Source of the DNA: Nitrobacter sp047149785
GTDB taxonomy: Bacteria; Pseudomonadota; Alphaproteobacteria; Rhizobiales; Xanthobacteraceae
Assembly: GCF_047149785.1 (NCBI RefSeq)
Contig: NZ_BAAGBE010000001.1
Location: forward strand, 682,001 to 746,000
Direction: 5' to 3'
DNA: 64,000 nt
Position 1 is the stretch's first letter. Every line of letters starts with the position of its first letter. The notes under the pieces were generated by a model that saw nothing but the letters and a program-made list of their open reading frames with translations, had not been told where the DNA came from and did no database searches. The position numbers were made by a program, and so were the translations under genes. Shown piece after piece: positions 54,419 to 62,679 of this stretch.

Positions 54419-54961
54419 TTTGCACCTTACGCATTATACTTCAACTCCATATAGGTCCGGACGTTTCTTCTTAAAATCACATGTTTTCAGGAAACGTCAC
54501 AGGTACTTAATCTCAGGGTTGCGATCGCGGGGGAATTCAAGGCCATGACATACACGGCCTTTGCTTCGGACAAAACGCCCTAATCTGCAGACTCCTCGGC
54601 TATCGAAAAGTTTATATTGGAACCGACATTCCGGTATTATGATAGGGATCGGCCATATCACATGGCCTCGCCTGTTCGTCGCTTCGTCTTCTGCAACGCC
54701 AACTGTATGAAGTCGGTTCAAATGGGCTGTTGAACCAGGAAAACGACGCGTTTTATGCCACTTTTCCATGCCTCTGAAGACAACAGGATACAAAACCGCT
54801 AGCAACTCAGCATGTGTCCAGTGGAGTTTGAATTTGACATTCGCTCGCCGAATTTGCTGCTACGAGGGTAGCGAATGTCAAATTCACTCCAATAGATCAG
54901 GCGAAGGAATCGGACCGGGATTCCACGCCTTTTGCGTATTGCGGTAGCAGAAAGAAAGAAT
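54419..54961. other. Divergent intergenic region ispH / hpnN
   Basis: 543 bases, clearly richer in A and T than the flanking genes. No supported gene; an open frame of about 100 codons on the minus strand has no family features. It holds the promoters of ispH-hpnH and hpnN and a large inverted repeat at 54822-54891. Confidence 0.55.
54822..54891. repeat. Inverted repeat upstream of hpnN
   Basis: Left arm 54822-54845 (TGGAGTTTGAATTTGACATT then CGCT), right arm 54870-54891 (AGCGAATGTCAAATTCACTC then CA), 24 bases between them. The arms pair fully except for two extra T in the left arm. The right arm contains the 15-base word also found before the MMPL gene at 42396. Confidence 0.7.
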
Positions 54962-57547
54962 GTGCTGACAGGTATTGTTGTTTCAATCGTTAAAACTTGC
55001 ACACGATTTGCCTGGGCTACTGCGTTGGTTGCGATCGTGCTGGCTGCCGGTGCGGTCTTGTATACAGCGAGAAATTTCGAAATCAACACTGATATCAATA
55101 AGTTGATCTCGCCCCATCTGGACTGGCGGCAGCGCGATATCGCGTTCGAGAAGGCATTCGACCAGGAGAGGCTGATCCTCGCCGTCGTGGACGCGCCGAC
55201 CGCCGAGTTCGCCGCCGCCGCCGGCGCCGCGCTGACGGCGAAGCTGGCCACCGACCACAGACATTTCGAGGCCGTTCAGCAACTCGGCGGAGGGCCGTTT
55301 TTTGAACGGAACGGCCTGCTTTTCCTGCCGACCGACGAGGTCAGGCAGATCACCCGCCAGTTCAGCGAAGCCGCGCCGCTGGTCGAGATCATGGCCGGCG
55401 ATCCGAGTTTGCGGGGGCTGACGGGCGCGCTCGAAACGGCGCTGGCGGGTTTGAAGCGGGGGCAATTCTCGCTGGACAGCACGGCGCGGCCGTTCTCGCT
55501 GATCGCCGAGAGCGTCGAGGACGTGCTGACCAAGGGGCGCGGCACCTTTTCCTGGCGTCAGCTCGCAAGCGACAAGCCGCTGACCGCTTCCGACCGCCGC
55601 TCGCTGATCCAGATCAAGCCGTACCTCGATTTCAACGCGCTCGAGCCCGGCAAGGACGCCACCGACGCGATCCGGAAGGCCGCCGTCGATCTGGATATCG
55701 CCGGCAAGTTCGACGCCCGGGTCCGGTTGACCGGGCCGGTTCCGATCGCCAACGAGGAATTCGCCACGGTGCAGGAGGGGGCTATCACCAACGGCATCGG
55801 CACGGTGCTGATCGTGCTGGTGATTCTCTGGCTCGCGCTGCGATCGCCGAAAATCATCTTCGCGGTTTTTGTAACACTGTTCATCGGACTGTCGATCACG
55901 ACGGCGCTCGGCCTCGTGATGGTGACATCCTTCAATCTTCTGTCGATCGCGTTCGCCGTCCTGTTTGTCGGGCTGGGTGTCGACTTCGGCATCCAGTACA
56001 GCGTTCGCTACCGCTCCGAACGCTTCAAGACCAACAATCTGGAAGCGGCTCTCTTGATAGCGGCGAAGCGTTCGGCGGTACCCTTGTCGCTAGCGGCGAT
56101 GGCGACGGCGGCGGGCTTCCTGTCGTTCCTTCCGACGGATTATCAGGGCGTTTCGGAACTCGGCAAGATCGCCGGCGTCGGCATGCTGGTTGCCTTTTTC
56201 GCCAGCATCACAGTGCTTCCGGCGTTGCTGCGTCTTCTGAACCCGCCCGGCGAGAAAGAGCCGGTCGGCTACGCGTTTCTGGCGCCGCTTGACCATTTTC
56301 TCGAAAAGCATCGGGTGGCGATCATCGTCGGGACGCTCGCGGTCGTGATTCTCGGATCGCCCGCGCTCTATTTCCTGCGGTTCGATTTCAATCCGATCCA
56401 TTTGAGGAGCGCGAAAGTCGAATCGATCGCGACGTATCTGGATTTGCGGAAAGATCCGGAGACCGGCACGAACGCCATCAACGTGATGGTCAGGTCCGAG
56501 CAGGAAGCGAAGCAGGTCGAAGCCCGGCTCGCCAAGTTGCCTGAAGTCGCAAGCACCAGGGGGCTCGACAGCTTTGTTCCCGCGGACCAGCCGGAGAAAC
56601 TCAAGCTGATCGCGCAAGGCGCCAAGGTTCTCGGTCCCGCGCTCAACCCGGATTCGGTCGACCCGCCGCCGTCCGACCAGGAGAATGTCGACGCGCTGAA
56701 GGAAACCGCCGACAGCCTGCGCAAGGCGTCCGGCGGCGGTCAGGGGCCGGGCGCTGCGGCTGCAAAGCGGCTGGCGGACGATCTCACCCGCTTGGCCGAT
56801 GCGAACCAGGCCACCCGTGAGAAAGCCCAGGCCGTGTTCGTCGAGCCGCTCAAGATGGTGTTCGACCAGATCCGCAGCTCATTGAAGGCCGAGCCTGTCA
56901 GCATGAAATCCCTGCCGGCGGATTTCGTGAAGCTCTGGAAGAGCGACGGTGTCATGCGCGTCGAAGCGTTGCCGCGTGGCGATCCGGACGACAACGGGAC
57001 GCTGCGCAAGTTTGCCAGCGCCGTGCTCGCCGCCGAGCCGACCGCAATCGGAGGGCCGGTATCGATTCTCAAATCCGGCGACACCATCGTGAAGGCTTTC
57101 ATCGAGGCGGGGCTGTGGGCTCTCATCTCGATCAGCATTCTGCTCTGGCTGGCGCTGCGCCGAATCACCGACGTGCTGCTGACGCTGGTGCCGCTGCTGG
57201 TGGCCGGGGCGGTGACACTGGAAATATGTGTCGTGATCGGGCTTCCGCTCAACTTCGCCAATATTGTCGCGCTGCCGTTGTTGCTCGGCGTCGGCGTCGC
57301 GTTCAAGATATATTATGTCACCGCGTGGCGTTCCGGCAGGACGAACCTGCTGCAATCGAGCCTGACGCGGGCGATCTTCTTCAGCGCGCTGACCACCGCG
57401 ACCGCGTTCGGCAGCCTGTGGCTGTCCAGCCATCCGGGCACGGCGAGCATGGGCAAGTTGCTGGCGTTGTCGCTCGTCACCACGCTTGCGGCGGTGCTGC
57501 TATTTCAGCCCGCGCTCATGGGCCGCCCCCGCGATGTCGGGAAGTAG
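54962..57547 (+). CDS. hpnN: Hopanoid transporter HpnN (RND family)
   Basis: 861 residues from a GTG (VLTGIVVSIVKTCTRFAWAT), chosen because HpnN proteins normally start 'MLT.IVVSIV'; a TTG at 54932 is also open. Two RND repeats with twelve membrane segments: SIAFAVLFVGLGVDFGIQYS in the first half and ALPLLLGVGVAFKIYYVTAW in the second, plus a helical Ala/Gln-rich insert near ASGGGQGPGAAAAKRLADD. HpnN moves hopanoids from the inner to the outer membrane. Its 3' end overlaps the convergent DUF2147 gene by 48 bases. Confidence 0.92.
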   Translation: MLTGIVVSIVKTCTRFAWATALVAIVLAAGAVLYTARNFEINTDINKLISPHLDWRQRDIAFEKAFDQERLILAVVDAPTAEFAAAAGAALTAKLATDHRHFEAVQQLGGGPFFERNGLLFLPTDEVRQITRQFSEAAPLVEIMAGDPSLRGLTGALETALAGLKRGQFSLDSTARPFSLIAESVEDVLTKGRGTFSWRQLASDKPLTASDRRSLIQIKPYLDFNALEPGKDATDAIRKAAVDLDIAGKFDARVRLTGPVPIANEEFATVQEGAITNGIGTVLIVLVILWLALRSPKIIFAVFVTLFIGLSITTALGLVMVTSFNLLSIAFAVLFVGLGVDFGIQYSVRYRSERFKTNNLEAALLIAAKRSAVPLSLAAMATAAGFLSFLPTDYQGVSELGKIAGVGMLVAFFASITVLPALLRLLNPPGEKEPVGYAFLAPLDHFLEKHRVAIIVGTLAVVILGSPALYFLRFDFNPIHLRSAKVESIATYLDLRKDPETGTNAINVMVRSEQEAKQVEARLAKLPEVASTRGLDSFVPADQPEKLKLIAQGAKVLGPALNPDSVDPPPSDQENVDALKETADSLRKASGGGQGPGAAAAKRLADDLTRLADANQATREKAQAVFVEPLKMVFDQIRSSLKAEPVSMKSLPADFVKLWKSDGVMRVEALPRGDPDDNGTLRKFASAVLAAEPTAIGGPVSILKSGDTIVKAFIEAGLWALISISILLWLALRRITDVLLTLVPLLVAGAVTLEICVVIGLPLNFANIVALPLLLGVGVAFKIYYVTAWRSGRTNLLQSSLTRAIFFSALTTATAFGSLWLSSHPGTASMGKLLALSLVTTLAAVLLFQPALMGRPRDVGK

Positions 57548-58171
57548 GCAGATATCTCCGACCGGATCGTCCGGGTTGGCGGCGGCGGCGGGCGCGGCGG
57601 CCGTCTTCTGTCCGGTGGTCTTGTGCGGCGTCTTTGACGGCGAGGTTTTTGCCATGCCCGTTTTCGGCGCAACTTTGGCGCCGCCGCTTGCGGACGTATT
57701 GGCAGGATTGTTGGACGGACTGCTGGGAATCGGGCCGGATACGCGGGTCCAGGTCTCGCCGCCGCACAGGAAACCGAGCACGCAGCCCTCGATCTCCAGT
57801 TGATCGGGCGACTCAAGCTTGATCGACGAGTCGTAAAGTTTGCCGTTTTTGGCGTTATAGACCTGGCCTTCCCACTCGTCCTTCTCGTCCTTCTTTTTCA
57901 TGTCAAGAAGGATCGGCATTCCCAGCGTCGGCCGGCTCCTTTTCGAGATGTCCGGATTGTTCTGGTCGACCCCGCCGGGCTTTTTCTCCCAGGCCACGAC
58001 CCCCCACATCGCGCCGTTGCATTCAGCGACGCGAATGTTGGCGACGCCGTCGGCAACGCGCCAGTCGCCGGTCGGATCGCCCGCGCCGGCCGGTCCGAAT
58101 CCGGCTGTCACCAAAGCGGCTGCGACAAGAGAGGGAACTGCGAGAATTCTGCAATAATTTAAAATACGCAT
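57500..58171 (-). CDS. DUF2147-domain secreted protein
   Basis: 223 residues from MRILNYCRILAVPSLVAAAL, a signal peptide ending near AGAG-DPTG. The DUF2147 domain spans about 40-140: PTGDWRVADGVANIRVAEC, WGVVAWEKKPGGVDQNNPD and RPTLGMPILLDMKKKDEKDE. The C-terminal third is a low-complexity Pro/Ala/Thr/Lys tail (SPSKTPHKTTGQKTAAAPAA), followed by DDPVGDICLLPD. The tail overlaps hpnN on the other strand. Function unknown; the position between hpnN and hpnO suggests an envelope role. Confidence 0.82.
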   Translation of the reverse strand: MRILNYCRILAVPSLVAAALVTAGFGPAGAGDPTGDWRVADGVANIRVAECNGAMWGVVAWEKKPGGVDQNNPDISKRSRPTLGMPILLDMKKKDEKDEWEGQVYNAKNGKLYDSSIKLESPDQLEIEGCVLGFLCGGETWTRVSGPIPSSPSNNPANTSASGGAKVAPKTGMAKTSPSKTPHKTTGQKTAAAPAAAANPDDPVGDICLLPDIAGAAHERGLK

Positions 58172-58305
58172 GGTATGTCCTGGGCGCTGTAACATATATC
58201 TTCAAGCCTGTGCTTAAGTAGAACGGCTGGGGATCAGTGACAAAGTCAAATTTTCATCCATGCTTTTCTGTTGACGAAACCGCCATCAAGCGAACTATGT
58301 AGCGG

Positions 58306-59697
58306 ATGCTATATCCAAATCTAGACGTTTCCGAGATGTTTGTGGAACGGCAGGCGCAGCGCAGCGCGATGCATGTCCGCCACCTCAATGAACAGCTCGT
58401 GCGGGTTCTGAAGACCATCGGCTATGACGTCGGCTTCCAGAGCGGTCACGGTCAATATCTGGTCGATCGCGAGGGGGCCCGTTACCTCGACTTACTCAGC
58501 GGATTTGGCGTTTTTGCGATTGGGCGGAACCATCCCGTATTGCGGGATGCCCTGAAAAGCGTCCTCGACAGCGATCTGCCCAATCTCGTGCAGATGGATG
58601 TCTCGACGCTGGCCGGCGTTCTGGCCGAGCGGCTGCTCGATCATGTTCCTTATCTTGATAAGGTCTTTTTTGCGAATTCCGGCGCCGAGAGCGTCGAGGC
58701 CGCAATCAAGTTCGCGCGCGTCGCCACGGGGCGGACCGGCATCGTTTACTGCGATCACGCCTATCACGGGCTGACTTACGGCGCGCTGTCCTTGACCGAT
58801 GACAAGAATTTCCGCGGTGGATTCGAGCCTCTGCTTCCGGACTGTACAGTCGTTCCCTTCAACGATCTGGCCGCGCTTGAGCAGGCTCTGTCATCGCGGC
58901 GGGTTGCCGCCTTCATCGTCGAGCCGATCCAGGGCAAGGGCGTCAATATCCCGAGCGATGAATTCCTGCCGGGAGCGGCCGCGCTGTGTCGGAAATATGG
59001 CACGCTGTTCGTGGCGGATGAAGTTCAGACCGGCATCGGCCGGACCGGACGCTTTCTCGCTGTCGAGCACTGGAACGTCGAACCCGACATGGTGCTGCTG
59101 GCCAAGGCCCTGTCCGGCGGCCATGTGCCGGTCGGCGCGGTGCTGACCCGCAAGCACATCTTCGACAAGATCTTCAACCGCATGGATCGCGCCGTGGTGC
59201 ACGGCTCGACCTTCGCCAAGAACGATCTCGCGATGGCGGCCGGCATCGCGACCCTTGAAGTGCTGAAGGCCGAGAAGCTGATCGAGAACGCGGCCAGGCG
59301 CGGCGAGGAACTGCGCCAGGCGTTGGCGCGCATGGTGCCGGGCTACGAGCTTCTCAAGGAGGTGCGCGGCAAGGGGTTGATGATCGGCATCGAGTTCGGC
59401 CCGCCGAAATCGCTGCGCCTGCGGGCGTCGTGGAACCTGCTGGAAACCGCCAACAAGGGCCTGTTCTGTCAGCTCATCACGGTGCCGCTGTTCAAGGATC
59501 ACAAGATCCTCACCCAGGTCTCCGGTCATGGCAGCCATACCATCAAGCTGCTGCCGCCGCTCATCATCAACGACGAAGACTGCAAGTGGATCGAGACCTC
59601 GTTCGACAGCGTCATCGCCGCGAGCCATCAGGTCCCCGGCGCGATCTGGTCGCTCGGCAAGACGTTGATGGACAACGCCGTCCGCAAGTCGGCCTGA
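58306..59697 (+). CDS. hpnO: Aminobacteriohopanetriol synthase HpnO (class III aminotransferase)
   Basis: 463 residues. PLP-dependent class III aminotransferase: NSGAESVEAAIKFARVATG, the cofactor-binding DEVQTGIGRTGRFLA and the Schiff-base Lys K267 in LLAKALSGGHVPVG. It aminates the ribosyl-derived side chain to give aminobacteriohopanetriol. The assignment from the general family (ornithine or acetylornithine aminotransferases) to HpnO rests on the hopanoid neighbourhood and the N-terminus MLYPNLDVSEMFVERQAQRS. TTGACG at 58271 may be part of its promoter; the ribosome site is weak. Confidence 0.9.
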   Translation: MLYPNLDVSEMFVERQAQRSAMHVRHLNEQLVRVLKTIGYDVGFQSGHGQYLVDREGARYLDLLSGFGVFAIGRNHPVLRDALKSVLDSDLPNLVQMDVSTLAGVLAERLLDHVPYLDKVFFANSGAESVEAAIKFARVATGRTGIVYCDHAYHGLTYGALSLTDDKNFRGGFEPLLPDCTVVPFNDLAALEQALSSRRVAAFIVEPIQGKGVNIPSDEFLPGAAALCRKYGTLFVADEVQTGIGRTGRFLAVEHWNVEPDMVLLAKALSGGHVPVGAVLTRKHIFDKIFNRMDRAVVHGSTFAKNDLAMAAGIATLEVLKAEKLIENAARRGEELRQALARMVPGYELLKEVRGKGLMIGIEFGPPKSLRLRASWNLLETANKGLFCQLITVPLFKDHKILTQVSGHGSHTIKLLPPLIINDEDCKWIETSFDSVIAASHQVPGAIWSLGKTLMDNAVRKSA

Positions 59698-59702
59698 TGC
59701 TT

Positions 59703-59776
59703 GGAGTCTGTTTCAACTGCGTTGAATCAGACTCGTCGCTTAAAACCGGTTTCCACTTTTCGGGATCATGCTCTAA
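59703..59776. repeat. Dispersed intergenic repeat, 'agcatgatcc' type
   Basis: Contains gagtctgtttcaactgcgtt, gaatcagactcgtcgc and ends ccggtttccacttttcggga then tcatgctc. Same family as 1779, where gtccgactccacttcgttgg and atcagactc also occur. The inner arms gagtctg / cagactc pair. Its end touches the anti-sigma gene stop. Confidence 0.75.
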
Positions 59777-60534
59777 CCGTTCCCGTTCGCCTGCATCGCC
59801 TTTTCGAATTTGTCGCTGAATTCGGCAAGCTCGTCGGCATTGAGGTCGCTCACCGCCCAGAAGTTCAGACCGTGGTCGCGCCAGCGGCGGATGTTGAACC
59901 CCTGCACATCCTCGGTGCGTGCGGGGCTATGCGTGGCGTTTGGCGTCTGAGCGACGAAGAGATTGATGACGTGCGCGCGCCGCTTGTAGACGACCGCGCC
60001 GATGGCTCGCCCATCGATGTAATCGAGCCGTCCGCCGATCAGCGTAAAGCCGAGCGCCGTCAGGTCGATCACCGGCGGCGATACATCGAGCCGCCCGTTG
60101 AACCACGGTTTGACCGTATGCTGGTCGGTCGAGAGCACGTCGGTCAGATGCCCCTCCTGCAGCGATCGCAGATGCGCCGATACGATTTCGGAGACGATAC
60201 GCTGTTCGTCGTCGGCGCGCAGCACGATCGCGACGATGCCGGTCGCCGCGATCGCGGAGACGGCGGAACCGAGGGCGAAACCTGCAAGCACCGAGCGGCG
60301 GCTGGTGCCGCGCGACTGCGGCATGGCCGCCTCGATCCGCTGGCGCAAGTGCGCAGGCGCGGTGAAGCGCATGTCCGCCGTCGCAATGGCCGCCTCCATA
60401 TCACGGTAGGTCCTGAGTGCGGCCGCGCAGCGCGCGCAGGTGGCGATATGGCTTTCGACCTCGCGCGCGTGACCGGCATCGAGTTCGCCGTCGATCAGCG
60501 CGTGCAGAAGGATGTCTGCTTCATCGCAGGTCAT
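59773..60534 (-). CDS. Anti-sigma factor with zinc-finger (ZAS) domain
   Basis: 253 residues from MTCDEADILLHALIDGELDA. The ZAS zinc motif H-x3-C-x2-C is in ESHIATCARCAAAL; a single membrane segment (VLAGFALGSAVSAIAATGIVAIV, split here as two runs of the same helix) follows near residue 90-112, and the rest is a periplasmic domain (VINLFVAQTPNATHSPA). The ATG overlaps the sigma-factor stop by 4 bases. It should hold the ECF sigma factor inactive at the membrane until an envelope signal arrives. Confidence 0.9.
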   Translation of the reverse strand: MTCDEADILLHALIDGELDAGHAREVESHIATCARCAAALRTYRDMEAAIATADMRFTAPAHLRQRIEAAMPQSRGTSRRSVLAGFALGSAVSAIAATGIVAIVLRADDEQRIVSEIVSAHLRSLQEGHLTDVLSTDQHTVKPWFNGRLDVSPPVIDLTALGFTLIGGRLDYIDGRAIGAVVYKRRAHVINLFVAQTPNATHSPARTEDVQGFNIRRWRDHGLNFWAVSDLNADELAEFSDKFEKAMQANGNG

Positions 60535-61178
60535 GTGGGTGGCTCCTCTTCCGCGAGCCATGCCGACCGCAGCATCGCGCGCGCCCGCGCGAGCCGTGAC
60601 ATGACGGTGCCGACCGGCGCATCGACAATCTCGGCGATCTCGCGATAGGACAGATTCTGGATTTCGCGCAGGACGAACGTCTCGTGAAACGGTTCTGGCA
60701 GTGCTGCGATCATCCGCCGGATCGCATTCGCATCGCGTTTTTGCAATGCCTGCGCTTCCGGAGTGTCCTGTGCTTCACGCCACAGCGGTGCGGTGGCCTC
60801 GGCGCTTTCGGGCAAGTCATCGATGGTCGTTGCGGCCGACCTGGCGCGGCGGGCGAATTCCGCATGGCAGACATTGCGCAGGATCGCGAGCAGCCATGGC
60901 TTCATCGCCGGACCGCGGTAAGTGTCGAAATGCTTCAATGCGCGCAGATAGCATTCCTGCACGGCGTCCTCGGCGTCGGCGGGATCGCGCAGGAGATAGC
61001 GCGCGACAGTGTAGACGTCGTCGAGATAGGGCAGGGCCGCGTCGCGAAAGCGCTGCGCTTTTGTCTGATCGTCTCCGGGTGAGCCAAACAGCATCGTGGT
61101 GTTCGCAGCCGGGTGGGCTCGGGCAGCGGGACGCTGCCTGAGCCCCAAGGTGATGCCTTGCTTTTGGTCGTTACTCAA
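60531..61178 (-). CDS. ECF-family RNA polymerase sigma factor
   Basis: 215 residues. Region 2: DVYTVARYLLRDPADAEDAV then QECYLRALKHFDTYRG; region 4: FVLREIQNLSYREIAEIVD then APVGTVMSRLARARAML. It lacks region 3, as ECF factors do. A start at MLFGSPGDDQTKAQ (61094) would also give a normal ECF length; the extra 28 residues are not typical. Paired with the anti-sigma gene and downstream of the cupredoxin gene, which it overlaps by 8 bases. Confidence 0.9.
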   Translation of the reverse strand: MSNDQKQGITLGLRQRPAARAHPAANTTMLFGSPGDDQTKAQRFRDAALPYLDDVYTVARYLLRDPADAEDAVQECYLRALKHFDTYRGPAMKPWLLAILRNVCHAEFARRARSAATTIDDLPESAEATAPLWREAQDTPEAQALQKRDANAIRRMIAALPEPFHETFVLREIQNLSYREIAEIVDAPVGTVMSRLARARAMLRSAWLAEEEPPT

Positions 61179-61500
61179 CCTTGATCAGTCCCACCATATG
61201 CGGGTGCAGCGAGCAAAAATATTTGTAATCGCCGGTGCTGGTGAAGGTGAACGAGTATGTGTCGTCGGTATCCAACGCCCTGGAGCGGAAGTTGCCGGCG
61301 GAAACGACCGTATGCGGAATGTCGTCACGGTTGGTCCACGTCACGGTGGTGCCGGCCTTCACCGTCAGTTGCGCCGGTTCGAAGGTGAAGTTGTCGATCG
61401 TCACCGACACCTCCTCGCAATGGGCAGCGGATATTTGCATCGCAAGCGCGGCAGCTACTGCAAGCCGGACGGCGCTTGTGCGCAAGTTCAGGGACATCAT
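61171..61500 (-). CDS. Cupredoxin (plastocyanin-like copper protein)
   Basis: 109 residues. Signal peptide to about residue 28 (LAVAAALAMQISAAH). Type 1 copper ligands are complete: H63 (DDIPHTVV), C96, H99 and M102 in YKYFCSLHPHMVG. Single domain, periplasmic electron carrier or copper-binding protein. It lies between the metallophosphoesterase and sigma-factor genes with overlaps or short gaps, so it belongs to the same operon. Confidence 0.9.
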   Translation of the reverse strand: MMSLNLRTSAVRLAVAAALAMQISAAHCEEVSVTIDNFTFEPAQLTVKAGTTVTWTNRDDIPHTVVSAGNFRSRALDTDDTYSFTFTSTGDYKYFCSLHPHMVGLIKVE

Positions 61501-61512
61501 GATTTGCGGTCC

Positions 61513-62460
61513 TTAGCCTTGCAGCGGCGTATCGATGATGGCGAGGCGCTCCTGGCCGGGTTTGAAGATGATGCTGGCGGTGCCGAGCAGGCTGCGCAGC
61601 CTGTCGTCGGCGACCTTCATCGGCCCGGGCGAAGGCGCGGTGCCCGGCGCGGGCTGCGGGAAGGCGGTCGAGCGCGCGGTATGGAAGGTGACGTTGCCTT
61701 CGACCTTCTGCATCACCTGGTGGATGTGGCCGTTCAGCACGGTCACCGAGCCAAAGCCTTTCAGGAGATCGAGCGCCCGCGCGCCGTCGTCGGTGCCCCA
61801 GCCCCAGGTCGGATAGACGCTCCACAACGGAATATGCGCGAACACCACGATCGGCTGCGAATTCGAGCGGCCTGTCAGGTCGTCCGCGAGCCACGCCAGT
61901 TGCTCAGCGCCGAGATTGCCGAGACCGCCGGCCTTGAGATCGACGACGTTGACGAGGCCGATGAAATGCACGCCATTGGCGTCGAAGGAATACCAGCCCG
62001 CGCCCTTGGTGCCGCGTCCATAGCGCTCTCGATAGAGCTTCACTTCCTCGTCGATGAAATCGTGCTCGCCGGGCACATAGTGCACGTCGAGCCGCGACTG
62101 CGAGATGATACGTTCGGCGTCGTCGAATTCGGAGGCTTTCGACAGGTGGGTGATGTCGCCGGTATGGATCATGAAGGACGGCTTCGCCGGCAGCGTCTTG
62201 ATCTTGCCGATCGCCTCTTCGAGCGTCGCGAGCGCGTGCGGGTTGGCAGCCTTGTCGAAGCCGACATGGCTGTCGCTGATCTGCAGGAAGGTGAGGGCGG
62301 ATGCGGATGCTTCGGCGGCTTGCGCCGATCCGACGATGCCGAGCGATCGCGGCACGCCGCCGGCAATGGTCCAGAGCACGCCCGTGCCGGCCCATGTCAT
62401 GCATTCAAGCACCTTGCGGCGGCTGACACCGTCGCCGTCATGATTGTGGTTATGGCTCAT
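61513..62460 (-). CDS. Tat-exported metallophosphoesterase
   Basis: 315 residues from MSHNHNHDGDGVSRRKVLEC; the SRRKVLE twin-Arg motif and the hydrophobic run TGVLWTIAGGV indicate Tat export. Calcineurin-like motifs: LQISDSHVGFD, MIHTGDITHLS, VPGEHDF (GNHD variant with Glu for Asn), FAHIPLWS and LNGHIHQVMQ. The phosphate ester cleaved is unknown. First gene of the operon with cupredoxin, ECF sigma and anti-sigma genes. ATG behind gggagacctctc. Confidence 0.88.
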   Translation of the reverse strand: MSHNHNHDGDGVSRRKVLECMTWAGTGVLWTIAGGVPRSLGIVGSAQAAEASASALTFLQISDSHVGFDKAANPHALATLEEAIGKIKTLPAKPSFMIHTGDITHLSKASEFDDAERIISQSRLDVHYVPGEHDFIDEEVKLYRERYGRGTKGAGWYSFDANGVHFIGLVNVVDLKAGGLGNLGAEQLAWLADDLTGRSNSQPIVVFAHIPLWSVYPTWGWGTDDGARALDLLKGFGSVTVLNGHIHQVMQKVEGNVTFHTARSTAFPQPAPGTAPSPGPMKVADDRLRSLLGTASIIFKPGQERLAIIDTPLQG

Positions 62461-62679
62461 GAGAGGTCTCCCACGCCCGTCATTGGGCATGCAGACCTGA
62501 TCTGGGACCATGCAGATTTATTCCCGCGCCTGCATCGGGCGCGATGACGAAACGGTTACCGGCGACTGGAAAGCCCATGGCGGGCGGCGTCGATCGCTGC
62601 AAAATCAGCGTATTGGGCCGCTCATTGCATCATGGTAAGAGGGTAACAGAGAGAATTCACTCTCGACCGGAACCCCGCC

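Noticed and set aside
54619..54643. Possible EcfG box upstream of hpnN (GGAAC at 54619)
   Set aside because: No CGTT-like word occurs at 16-17 bases spacing.
54497..54805. 102-codon minus-strand ORF in the ispH/hpnN gap
   Set aside because: No ribosome site, no recognised family and unusual composition; the region is better explained as regulatory.
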